A DNA stretch of 64,000 nucleotides from CALAZP01 sp964410725. GTDB lineage: Bacteria; Bacteroidota; Bacteroidia; Chitinophagales; Saprospiraceae. The DNA is taken from NCBI GenBank assembly GCA_964410725.1, contig CAYPID010000005.1, positions 7,369-71,368 of the forward strand, in the 5' to 3' direction. The translations under genes were made by a program, and so were the position numbers. How positions within the stretch are numbered: the first letter of the stretch is position 1; each line of letters begins with the position of its first letter. A model generated the notes under the pieces. The model had not been told where the DNA came from, searched no databases, and saw only the letters and a list, made by a program, of their open reading frames with translations. Positions 16,712 to 25,546 of this stretch are shown piece after piece.

Positions 16712-18280
16712 ATGGAAAAATTTAAGATTTCATTAAAGATGCTCATTTTGGCGCTCGGCTTTTCAGCTGTAGCTCCGTCTTGTACTGATCTCGATGAAGA
16801 GTTGTTCAGCCAGGTGAGTGCCGATAATTTCTTCCAAACGGAGGAAGAACTCGTATCTGCTCTTGGAGCAGCATACACTTCTCTATATGGATTTGCTGGT
16901 AACGGCACAGTATGGGGAATACAAGAAGTATCCTCAGACGAGGTAGTGGTTCCTACCAGAGGACCAGACTGGGGTGATGGTGGTCACTGGGTAAGATTAC
17001 ACCAGCAAAATTGGACTGCTGAAGATCCATTGGTGAACGGTGGCTGGAGTTTCCTTTTTGGAGGTGTTAGTGCTACCAACAGATTGATTTATCAGTTTGA
17101 ATTGTTGAACAACCCATTAACTGAGCCATTCATTGGTGAGTTAAAGGCATTAAGAGCAATTTATTACTTATGGTTGCTTGACCTTTATGGAAATGTTCCT
17201 ATTGTGACTTCTTTTGCGGATGCGGATCCTAACCCTGCAACCAATTCAAGGTTGGAAGTATACAATTTTGTAGAATCAGAATTGACATCTGCTTTAAATT
17301 CAGTAACTGATGCGGTTGATGGTTCTACTTATGGTAGAGTAAACAAAAATGTGGTAAATACTGCATTAGCCAGGTTGTATTTGAATGCTGAAGTATACAC
17401 AGGTTCTGCTCAATGGTCAAAGGCTGCCGCTGCTGCCGATGCTGTTATCAATTCTGGTAACTATGCTTTAGAGTCAGATTATTTTGCCAACTTCAATGTT
17501 GACAATTCCGGATCTGGAGAAAACATTTGGGTCATTCCATATGATGAAGTTTTCGCTGGTGGATTCAACCTAGTGATGATGACTTTAAGTTACTTAAATC
17601 AGCAATCATATAATTTAGCTGCCCAACCGTGGAATGGTTTTTGTACTGTTGAAGAATTTTACAATTCTTACGAAGATACAGACTTAAGAAAAGGTCAACC
17701 CAATACTGAAGATGGACCATCTGCAGTTAGAGGTAATTTCTTAGTTGGGCCACAGTGGGATGTAACTGGTCGAGTAAGATTAGTAGATGATGGAACTACA
17801 GCTTCTGGTATTGATCCTGATGGACCTCCGTTTACCTTAAGAGCTTATATTAATGAATTATTCCCTACTGCTTGGAGAGAAGCTGGAGCTAGAATTTCGA
17901 AGTATGAATTCCAAATTGGTGGTCGTCAGAATATGAATAATGATTATCCTTTATTCAGATATGCGGATGTATTATTAATGAAAGCAGAAGCGTTGTGGAG
18001 ACAAAACCCTGGAAGCGCTGAAGCCTTGGCTTTAGTAAACCAGATTAGAGCTAGAGCAGGTGTAGATCCTTTCACTGAATTGACAGCAGATAATCTACTA
18101 GCTGAAAGAGGCCGGGAAATGTTTGCCGAAGCCATCAGAAGAACTGACTTGATTAGATTCGGCGTATTCACAGATGCATGGTGGGCTAAAGATGTTCAGC
18201 CTGAATGTAAGGAGTTAATGCCAATTCCTAAGAATCAAACAGATTCTAACCCCAACTTAGTACAGAACGAATGTTACTAA
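16712..18280 (+). CDS. SusD/RagB-family surface lipoprotein
   Basis: A 522-residue substrate-binding lid for the SusC barrel. The N-terminal signal ends at Cys24, followed by the acidic TDLDEEL, which resembles the lipoprotein export signal that places Bacteroidota lipoproteins on the cell surface. The family body is clear: FFQTEEELVSALGAAYTSLYG near residue 40, the LKALRAIYYLWLLDLYGNVPIV helix near 145, and the C-terminal YADVLLMKAEALWR to LAERGREMFAEAIRRTDLIRFG stretch. The ligand cannot be read from sequence. No glycoside hydrolase or polysaccharide lyase follows, so the ligand may be an oligosaccharide, peptide or other small polymer. A strong terminator lies 26 bp after its stop. Confidence 0.95.
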   Translation: MEKFKISLKMLILALGFSAVAPSCTDLDEELFSQVSADNFFQTEEELVSALGAAYTSLYGFAGNGTVWGIQEVSSDEVVVPTRGPDWGDGGHWVRLHQQNWTAEDPLVNGGWSFLFGGVSATNRLIYQFELLNNPLTEPFIGELKALRAIYYLWLLDLYGNVPIVTSFADADPNPATNSRLEVYNFVESELTSALNSVTDAVDGSTYGRVNKNVVNTALARLYLNAEVYTGSAQWSKAAAAADAVINSGNYALESDYFANFNVDNSGSGENIWVIPYDEVFAGGFNLVMMTLSYLNQQSYNLAAQPWNGFCTVEEFYNSYEDTDLRKGQPNTEDGPSAVRGNFLVGPQWDVTGRVRLVDDGTTASGIDPDGPPFTLRAYINELFPTAWREAGARISKYEFQIGGRQNMNNDYPLFRYADVLLMKAEALWRQNPGSAEALALVNQIRARAGVDPFTELTADNLLAERGREMFAEAIRRTDLIRFGVFTDAWWAKDVQPECKELMPIPKNQTDSNPNLVQNECY

Positions 18281-18306
18281 TAATTGGTTAAAATCTAAAA
18301 AATATG

Positions 18307-18342
18307 AATACCCGTATCTTTCCGAGATACGGGTATTTTTTT
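18307..18342 (+). terminator. Intrinsic terminator between SusD and the downstream lipoprotein cluster
   Basis: A perfect 13-bp stem, aatacccgtatct (18307-18319) with agatacgggtatt (18325-18337), has a 5-nt loop and a T tract to 18342. The next gene's ATG (18346) begins 3 nt after the T tract. No separate promoter fits between them, so the cluster must be transcribed by read-through or from a promoter inside susD. The structure would then set a higher level for SusCD than for the genes below. Confidence 0.93.
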
Positions 18343-18345
18343 CCT

Positions 18346-21300
18346 ATGAGAAATTTTGTTTTTGCCTTTGTTTTTTCCGCTGCTATTATTGCTTGCCAAT
18401 CTGATCAGAATTCTGATGGGGACTCCATTTTTATTCCATTAACCGAACAGGAAACCGGCATTTCTTTTGTCAATCAATTAGATTATACAGAGGAATTCAA
18501 TGTCTATACTTTTAGAAATTTTTACAATGGAGCAGGCATTGGAGTGGGAGATTTCAATAGAGATGGATTGGAGGATTTATTTTTTGCGGGTAATCAGGTA
18601 GATAATGCGCTTTATCTCAACAAAGGAAATTTTGAATTTGAGGAAGTTACCACTACTGCTGGTGTTGCCTCAGAAAATGTTTGGACCACTGGAGTGTCCG
18701 TAGTAGATGTTAATGGTGATGGATGGTTAGATTTATACTTGTGTAAGAGCGGAGACCTAAAAGGGGAAAATCGGCACAATGAATTATTCATTAATGAAGG
18801 AATTATTGGACAAAAGGAAGGACTTCCTCTTGTTAGTTTCAAGGAGCAATCTAAGTTAATGGGCCTGGATGATATAGGACTGGCTACTCATGCGGCTTTT
18901 TTTGATTACGATTTAGATGGTGATTTGGATGTTTATTTGCTTAATAATTCATTCAGAAGTGTTGGTAATTATGACTTGCGCCCCGATCAAAGAAACATAA
19001 GAGATGAGGAGGGGGGAAATAAATTAATGCGGAATGACAATGGATTTTTTGTAGATGTAAGTGAGGAAGCTGGTATTTATGGAAGTGCAATAGGATTTGG
19101 ACTTGGGGTCACTATTGGGGATATTAATAAAGATGGTTGGCCAGATATTTATGTGAGTAATGATTTTTTTGAAAAGGATTATCTATACCTCAATCAGCAA
19201 GACGGAACTTTCGGAGAGTCGAGTGACGCGTACATAAGTGAAATGAGTATGGGGTCCATGGGAGCGGATATGGCAGACCTTAATAATGACGGATGGCCTG
19301 ATTTGTTCGTCACCGAGATGTTACCGCAGTCCGAAAATCGGCTTAAAACAAAGGCATCATTTGAAAATTGGAATAAGTTTTCGATGAATATTCAAAATGG
19401 ATACCACAGACAATTTTCTCGAAATGCCCTGCAGTATAATTTAGCTGGAAAAGGATTTTCAGAAATCTCCAGAATGACTGGAATGGAGGCTACTGATTGG
19501 AGTTGGGGTGCTTTAATCGCTGATTTTGATACTGATGGACTCAAAGATGTTTTTGTTGCTAATGGTATTTATAAGGATTTATTAGATCAGGACTATATCA
19601 ACATCTATAGTAATCCGGAAACTGTACGGCAGATATTATTTGAGAAAAAGGGTGGGATAAAGGAACTGGTGGAGATGATTCCATCGGAGCCGATTTCAAA
19701 TTTTATGTTTAAGAACCATTCCAATGCTTCTTTTTCCAATGTAACTTCAGATTGGGGACTCGCAATGCCAAGTTTTAGTAATGGAAGTGTATATGTTGAT
19801 ATAGATAATGATGGTGATTTGGACTTAGTGGTCAACAATATTAATATGCCCCCTTTTGTTTACCGCAACCAGAGTATAGATTTGAATCAACTTCATTACT
19901 TAAAGGTTCGACTGATTGATTCAACGCAAAACAATTATTATGCAATTGGTGCAAAGGCAAGTATACATTATTCCGATACCATTCAATGGCTGGAGAATCA
20001 CCCAGCTCGTGGGTTCATGTCCAGTATTGATAGCAGACTAAATTTTGGTTTAGGCGGAATAGATCATTTGGATTCTCTGGTAATTCAATGGCCTGATGGG
20101 ACTATTGAAACTGTTCAAAATCCTCCGATAGATACATTCTTAACCATCTTTAAAAAGGAAGTTACCGAACAGCCTCATCAACTTACTGACATGTTCTTAG
20201 AACAAGCTCTTTTTTTAGAGGATAATGGCACCGCTCTAAGTACCCCCTTTTTGCATCAAGAACGCCCTTTTTCGGATTTTGACAGGGAGCCTCTTACCTT
20301 TTTTATGCACAGCAATTTGGGACCTGCTTGTTGCCAAGGTGATGTCAATAGTGATGGATTAATTGATTTTTATGTAGGTGGAGCTGCCGGGCAGGAAGGG
20401 ATGTTATATATTCAACAGGCCAATGGCGAATTTGATGCGGTTTCCATTTCAAAGGATGAGTTGCGAGAAACAGTTGATTGTGTCATTGACGATTTTAATA
20501 ATGATGGCAAGAAAGACCTTTATTTAGCCAACGGAAGTAGCGAATATGGTCCTAATAATATTCAGCAATCTGATCAATTATTGCTACAAACAGGAAACTT
20601 AATATTTGAACCTTCTACACAATTACTGCCTACTTTTAATTTCGATTTCAGTACTGCAGTACAGTTTATTGACTATAACCAAGATGGAAATCAGGATTTA
20701 TTGGTGGGTACTTTTTCCAAAACTAATGTTTACGGGATTCCCGGAAACATCTATGTATTGGAAAATGATGGAACGGGTACATTTACAGATGTAACTGTCC
20801 AGGTCCTTCCAGGTGGAATAGAGGTGGGTATGATTACAGATATAGCAGTTGGAGATTTCAATTTGGATGGATATCAGGATTTCGCAGCGGTTGGTGAATG
20901 GATGGCCCCAAAAATATTTTGGGGAAATGGAATTGGTTTTGACGAGTATGTATCTGAATCATTGAAAGCACTAACCGGTATTTGGCTTTGTACGGAGGTT
21001 GTAGATGTGGATCAGGATGGTGATTTAGATATTTTATTGGGAAATATTGGGGAAAACACCCGTTTTCCAGGGACTTGGCACTTAGTGATCAATGATTTTG
21101 ATCGCAATGGCAAAGTAGAGCAAGTTTTGGGATACGAAAATAAAGCTGGGGAATTATTCTCTTTTGCACAACGAGGGGATCTCGTCAAACAAATGCCATA
21201 TTTGAGTAAGAAGTATCCAAATTACAGTGCTTTTGCAGGAGAAACTTTATTAGATATATTTGGAGAGGAAGCCTTTCATAATAGTATTCAGCTTTCTGCA

Positions 21301-21654
21301 GCTGTTAAATCTTCGGGTTGGCTTGAGAATGATGGAAAAGGCGATTTTGAATTTAAAAAATTAGACAAACAAGCACAAATTTCAAGTGTTTATAGTTTTG
21401 CATATGATTCGGCTTCCAATCAATTATTTTTTGGGGGAAACCAATCCAGAATAAAACCTGAATTGGGCAGTAACTTGGGTAATGCCTTGAGTGTTATCAG
21501 TATTCAAGAAGGCGTTTTCGGACCTGTGTGGCCGCTAAGTCCAGAAGTTGGTTTGACTTCCGAAATCAGGAATTTGCTTTGTGTTCCAACCCCAAAAGGA
21601 AATCAATTGATTGTCGGCAGGAGTCACGATTATTTGAAAATATATAAGTATTAG
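18346..21654 (+). CDS. CRTAC1-like lipoprotein A: FG-GAP/VCBS propeller, ASPIC/UnbV domain, second propeller
   Basis: A predicted surface lipoprotein of 1102 residues. I start at ATG 18346 (MRNFVFAFVF, lipobox ending at Cys17). An in-frame ATG at 18304 is rejected because its codons form the terminator hairpin. Residues about 50-500 hold FG-GAP repeats with calcium-binding DxNxDGxxD loops (GDFNRDGLEDLF, DVNGDGWLDLYL, DLNNDGWPDLFV). An ASPIC/UnbV domain occupies about 530-600 (AIGAKASIHY to LNFGLGG and VIQWPDG). A second propeller follows from residue 660 (GDVNSDGLIDFYVGGAAGQ). It is the first of three paralogues in the locus. These families are common next to SusCD in Bacteroidota but have no settled function; a binding or presentation role at the cell surface is inferred. 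Confidence 0.93.
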   Translation: MRNFVFAFVFSAAIIACQSDQNSDGDSIFIPLTEQETGISFVNQLDYTEEFNVYTFRNFYNGAGIGVGDFNRDGLEDLFFAGNQVDNALYLNKGNFEFEEVTTTAGVASENVWTTGVSVVDVNGDGWLDLYLCKSGDLKGENRHNELFINEGIIGQKEGLPLVSFKEQSKLMGLDDIGLATHAAFFDYDLDGDLDVYLLNNSFRSVGNYDLRPDQRNIRDEEGGNKLMRNDNGFFVDVSEEAGIYGSAIGFGLGVTIGDINKDGWPDIYVSNDFFEKDYLYLNQQDGTFGESSDAYISEMSMGSMGADMADLNNDGWPDLFVTEMLPQSENRLKTKASFENWNKFSMNIQNGYHRQFSRNALQYNLAGKGFSEISRMTGMEATDWSWGALIADFDTDGLKDVFVANGIYKDLLDQDYINIYSNPETVRQILFEKKGGIKELVEMIPSEPISNFMFKNHSNASFSNVTSDWGLAMPSFSNGSVYVDIDNDGDLDLVVNNINMPPFVYRNQSIDLNQLHYLKVRLIDSTQNNYYAIGAKASIHYSDTIQWLENHPARGFMSSIDSRLNFGLGGIDHLDSLVIQWPDGTIETVQNPPIDTFLTIFKKEVTEQPHQLTDMFLEQALFLEDNGTALSTPFLHQERPFSDFDREPLTFFMHSNLGPACCQGDVNSDGLIDFYVGGAAGQEGMLYIQQANGEFDAVSISKDELRETVDCVIDDFNNDGKKDLYLANGSSEYGPNNIQQSDQLLLQTGNLIFEPSTQLLPTFNFDFSTAVQFIDYNQDGNQDLLVGTFSKTNVYGIPGNIYVLENDGTGTFTDVTVQVLPGGIEVGMITDIAVGDFNLDGYQDFAAVGEWMAPKIFWGNGIGFDEYVSESLKALTGIWLCTEVVDVDQDGDLDILLGNIGENTRFPGTWHLVINDFDRNGKVEQVLGYENKAGELFSFAQRGDLVKQMPYLSKKYPNYSAFAGETLLDIFGEEAFHNSIQLSAAVKSSGWLENDGKGDFEFKKLDKQAQISSVYSFAYDSASNQLFFGGNQSRIKPELGSNLGNALSVISIQEGVFGPVWPLSPEVGLTSEIRNLLCVPTPKGNQLIVGRSHDYLKIYKY

Positions 21655-21657
21655 ACC

Positions 21658-22230
21658 ATGAAAATAAACTACCTGCTTTTGTTTTTTATTGGATGGGTAC
21701 TATGGGCCTGTGAGACTCCTTCAACATACGAAAAAACGGTTCAAGAGGAGTTAGCATCTGGAATTCGAAACGACAGTTTGTTTTTCGGTTTCTATTTTGG
21801 GATGCCTTCTGCTGATTTTTTTGCCTATTGTTGGGAAAAAAATAAATCTGGAGAATTTACCTCGGGTGGCGGAAATACAATGGTTCAAACCGAAATTCAG
21901 GGGTTGCCTTACCGTGCTAATATGCAATTTTATCCTTTATTTGAGGATGATAAGATTCAGTCCATGACCCTTAATTTTAGTTATGTAGCGTGGTCTCCTT
22001 GGCATAAGCATCTCAGTGCCGAGTCATTATTGGAGGATGTCAAGGTCTTATTTGGAATTTGGTATGGGGGTCAATTTTTTGAAGTCAATTCTATTGGCTG
22101 GGGGAAGACTTATGTAATGATTCAGGGGAATAGGCGTGTGGTTATTTATTATCAGCAAGAAAACCGAGTGGATGCCCTAATTTCTGATTTGACCAACGAA
22201 GATGATTTATTAAATACAGATAATTTTTGA
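21658..22230 (+). CDS. Small lipoprotein of unknown function
   Basis: A 190-residue protein with a lipoprotein signal (MKINYLLLFFIGWVLWAC, Cys18). The rest is an alpha/beta domain with no family I recognise. Recognisable patches are FFGFYFGMPSADFFAYCWEKNKSGEF and a basic-aromatic strand, GNRRVVIYYQQENRVDALI. It starts 3 bp after the stop of CRTAC1-like A, and its TGA overlaps the ATG of CRTAC1-like B by one base, so its translation is probably coupled to both. This position argues for a shared role with the double-propeller proteins, perhaps as an assembly partner; that is inference. Confidence 0.8.
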   Translation: MKINYLLLFFIGWVLWACETPSTYEKTVQEELASGIRNDSLFFGFYFGMPSADFFAYCWEKNKSGEFTSGGGNTMVQTEIQGLPYRANMQFYPLFEDDKIQSMTLNFSYVAWSPWHKHLSAESLLEDVKVLFGIWYGGQFFEVNSIGWGKTYVMIQGNRRVVIYYQQENRVDALISDLTNEDDLLNTDNF

Positions 22231-25200
22231 TGAAAAATATTGTTTGTTCTCTTTTTATAGTTCTGGCCATCGGTTGTACTCAAGAGCAGTCCAATCCAAT
22301 CAAACAGTTTGTCGAACATCCTTCATCTGTTAGTGGAATAGATTTCACGAATCAACTTTCCTATTTACAAAATTTCAACATCTATACCTATCGGAATTTT
22401 TACAATGGAGGAGGAGTAGCGGTCGGGGATGTCAATCAAGATGGGTGGGTGGATTTGTATTTCACAGGTAATATGGTTTCCAATAAACTGTATTTGAATA
22501 ATGGAGATTTGACTTTTGAGGATGTGACTGAATCTTCAGGGGTAGGTGGAACAGGAGGATGGTCAACTGGAGTTAGCATGGCAGATGTTAATGGCGATGG
22601 ATTATTGGATATATACGTTTGTAATTCTGGTAAAATGGGAGGAGACGATAAGCGAAATGAATTATTTATTAATCAGGGGGATGGAAAATTCGAAGAAATG
22701 GCGGCTCTTTATGGTCTTGATGATCCGGGGTATTCTACTCATGCTGCTTTTTTCGATTATGATAAAGATGGGGATTTAGATGTTTACTTACTCAATAATT
22801 CTTTTCAAGCTATTGGAAGTTTTAATTTGAGAAAAAACGAAAGACCAAAAAGAGATGCTGAAGGGGGAGATAAACTGTTTCGAAATGATGGAAATGTATT
22901 CACCGATGTAAGTGAGGAAGCTGGAATATACGGCAGTGTTATTGGATTCGGATTGGGAGTAACCGTAGGGGATATTAACAAAGATGGATGGTTAGATATA
23001 TATGTATCCAATGATTTTTTTGAGCGAGATTATATCTATATGAATCAGGGAAACGGAACTTTTGAGGAGGTATTGGAGCAACAAATGAAGTCCATCAGTG
23101 GTGCTTCAATGGGAGCGGATATGGCAGACTTAAATAATGATGCATTACCCGATATTTTTGTAACAGAGATGTTACCTGAACCCAATGATCGATTGAAAAC
23201 TAAAACCACTTTTGAAAACTGGGATCGATATCAATACAATGTAGAGAATGGATATTACCATCAATTTACCAGAAATATGCTTCAGCTTAATAATGGAGAT
23301 GGTACTTTTTCAGAAGTAGGTCGCTTGGCCGGGATAGAAGCCACTGATTGGAGTTGGGGTGCTTTGATTGCAGATTTTGATAATGATGGACGGAAAGACC
23401 TTTTTGTAGCCAATGGAATTCTGAGAGATTTAACCGACCAAGATTATATTAATTATGTTTCCACGGAAGAAATTGCTAAATCCGTAATTAAAAATGATGG
23501 AGTAGATTATCAACAATTAACAGATGCCATCCCTTCCAATAAAATTCCAAATTACCTATACCAAAACCAGGGTTTTTTACAATTTGAAAATGTGACCGAA
23601 GATTGGGGGCTTGCCGATCCTTCGCATTCTAATGGTTCAGCTTATGGGGATTTGGACAATGATGGGGATTTGGATTTGGTAATTAATAATTTGAATGATG
23701 AAGCCAAGATCTACCTCAATCAAAATGAACGGACCAACCCCAATTATCATTTTTTAAAAATAGAATTAGAAGGAAGTCCTAAGAATTATCAGGCTGTTGG
23801 AACCAAATTAACGGTATTTAGCTCCGAGGGGTCTTTGTACCTGGAGCAAGTTCCTGTTAAGGGATTTCAATCCTCGGTAGATCCCCGTCCTAATTTTGGA
23901 TTAGGGGCAATTGCTACCATAGATAGTTTGGTTATTGAGTGGATGGATGGGCAGCGGCAAACTATTAGGGAGGTTCCGATAGATACTACCTTGGTGTTGG
24001 TATTACCTGATCACGCTACTGATTTTGTCGATGATTATATTAAAACCCAATCAGAGGAAGGGTTGCTTTTTTCCCAAGGGAATCCTCCTGCGTTTGCCCA
24101 TTTAGAAAATAAATTTGACCAATTTGATAGAGATCGGCTACTGTACCATATGCAAACTGCGGAGGGGCCTGCTCTTTGTCGTGGTGATTTTAATGGGGAT
24201 GGCCTATTTGACGTATTTGTTGGGGGAGCAGCTGGACAATCCAGCCGATTGTTTTTGCAATCCTCCTCAGGTTGGGTTCCAGCATCTGTTGAGATTTTAG
24301 ATCAAGACCAATCTTCTGAAGATGTGGATTGTACCTGTTTTGATGCGGATGGTGATGGAGATACAGACATTTATGTCGCAAGCGGAAGCGCAGAATTTTC
24401 AGGTAATTCATCTGCATTAATTGACCGATTATATCTCAATGATGGACAGGGAAATTTGACCAAATCGAATCAAATCCTTCCTAGTTTTAAGTTTGAAAAC
24501 TCTTCTTGCGTTCGACCATCGGATGTTGATGGCGATGGAGATTTGGATTTATTTGTTGGGGTGGGCACCAAAAATCAATTAATTGGTTTGCCAGCAAGCA
24601 GTTATTTATTGTTGAATGATGGACAGGGAAATTTCTCTGATCAAACCACAGCGTTGGCACCTTCTTTGCTGAATTTGGGTATGGTTAAGGATGCGGCCTG
24701 GATAGATATAGAAGGCGATGGGGATGAGGATTTAATTGTAGTGGGAACTTATTTACCTATTACCTTATTTTTGAACGATGGGGGAAAGTTGATCAAAGTT
24801 GATGATGTTCCAGGGTTTCAAAAGACTAACGGATGGTGGAATACGATAGCGGTAGATGATTTCAATGAAGATGGTATGCCTGATTTGGTTGTAGGCAATC
24901 ATGGGTTGAATTCTAGATTCAAAGCTTCTTCAGAATTTCCGGTTTGCATGTATATTAATGATTTTGACAATAACGGTTCCATTGACCCCATCATTTGTAG
25001 GTATTTTGGGGATCAATCCTATCCTTTGGTACTCCGTCACGATTTAATTACGCAATTACCCGGTCTTAAAAAGAAGTACAATTTATATGAAGATTACAGG
25101 GACGCTACGATAAACGATATGTTTGACGCCGACCAACTAAAAAGCGCCCTTCAATTAGATGCCTATACCATGGAGAGTGCATTTTTCCTCAACAAGGGGA

Positions 25201-25535
25201 ATGGAAATTTTGAGCGTCAATCTTTACCAATGGAAGCTCAGTTTGCCCCGGTCAATGATATATTGGTAGATGATTTAGATGGAGACGGTCATTTGGACTT
25301 ATTACTGGGGGGTAATTTTTATTACGCCAAACCAGAGGTAGGCAGATATGATGCGAGTTATGGCACATTCCTTAAAGGAGATGGACGAGGGAATTTTAAA
25401 TTTATCCCTAATCGCGAAACGGGTTTGAAAATAGAAGATCAGGTTTCCAATTTCGTTGCTCTGGAGGTTAATGGCAGGTATTCCATAATGGTCGCCAAGA
25501 ACAATCAGCCGCTTCAATTAATCCACGTTCATTAA
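22230..25535 (+). CDS. CRTAC1-like lipoprotein B: FG-GAP/VCBS propeller, ASPIC/UnbV domain, second propeller
   Basis: An 1101-residue paralogue of the lipoprotein at 18346. The start is ATG 22230, overlapping the previous stop; the codon before it is a TTG that I do not use. The lipobox ends in AIGC (Cys16). Layout matches paralogue A: FG-GAP propeller to about 500, ASPIC/UnbV at about 520-575 (AVGTKLTVFS, NFGLGA, VIEWMDG), then a second propeller with GDFNGDGLFDVFVGGAAGQ. Long stretches are nearly the same as in A, for example EEAGIYGSVIGFGLGVTVG and DINKDGWLDIYVSNDFFE, so A and B look like a fairly recent duplication. Many DxDxDG loops predict heavy calcium binding. Confidence 0.93.
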   Translation: MKNIVCSLFIVLAIGCTQEQSNPIKQFVEHPSSVSGIDFTNQLSYLQNFNIYTYRNFYNGGGVAVGDVNQDGWVDLYFTGNMVSNKLYLNNGDLTFEDVTESSGVGGTGGWSTGVSMADVNGDGLLDIYVCNSGKMGGDDKRNELFINQGDGKFEEMAALYGLDDPGYSTHAAFFDYDKDGDLDVYLLNNSFQAIGSFNLRKNERPKRDAEGGDKLFRNDGNVFTDVSEEAGIYGSVIGFGLGVTVGDINKDGWLDIYVSNDFFERDYIYMNQGNGTFEEVLEQQMKSISGASMGADMADLNNDALPDIFVTEMLPEPNDRLKTKTTFENWDRYQYNVENGYYHQFTRNMLQLNNGDGTFSEVGRLAGIEATDWSWGALIADFDNDGRKDLFVANGILRDLTDQDYINYVSTEEIAKSVIKNDGVDYQQLTDAIPSNKIPNYLYQNQGFLQFENVTEDWGLADPSHSNGSAYGDLDNDGDLDLVINNLNDEAKIYLNQNERTNPNYHFLKIELEGSPKNYQAVGTKLTVFSSEGSLYLEQVPVKGFQSSVDPRPNFGLGAIATIDSLVIEWMDGQRQTIREVPIDTTLVLVLPDHATDFVDDYIKTQSEEGLLFSQGNPPAFAHLENKFDQFDRDRLLYHMQTAEGPALCRGDFNGDGLFDVFVGGAAGQSSRLFLQSSSGWVPASVEILDQDQSSEDVDCTCFDADGDGDTDIYVASGSAEFSGNSSALIDRLYLNDGQGNLTKSNQILPSFKFENSSCVRPSDVDGDGDLDLFVGVGTKNQLIGLPASSYLLLNDGQGNFSDQTTALAPSLLNLGMVKDAAWIDIEGDGDEDLIVVGTYLPITLFLNDGGKLIKVDDVPGFQKTNGWWNTIAVDDFNEDGMPDLVVGNHGLNSRFKASSEFPVCMYINDFDNNGSIDPIICRYFGDQSYPLVLRHDLITQLPGLKKKYNLYEDYRDATINDMFDADQLKSALQLDAYTMESAFFLNKGNGNFERQSLPMEAQFAPVNDILVDDLDGDGHLDLLLGGNFYYAKPEVGRYDASYGTFLKGDGRGNFKFIPNRETGLKIEDQVSNFVALEVNGRYSIMVAKNNQPLQLIHVH

Positions 25536-25546
25536 ATTAAAAAGGT

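Noticed and set aside
13730..18280. SusC as an anti-sigma-coupled transducer
   Set aside because: No STN domain at its N-terminus, and no FecR or ECF sigma gene in the window.
18304..18345. An earlier in-frame ATG for the first propeller lipoprotein
   Set aside because: Those codons form the terminator stem, and the lipoprotein signal only makes sense from ATG 18346.
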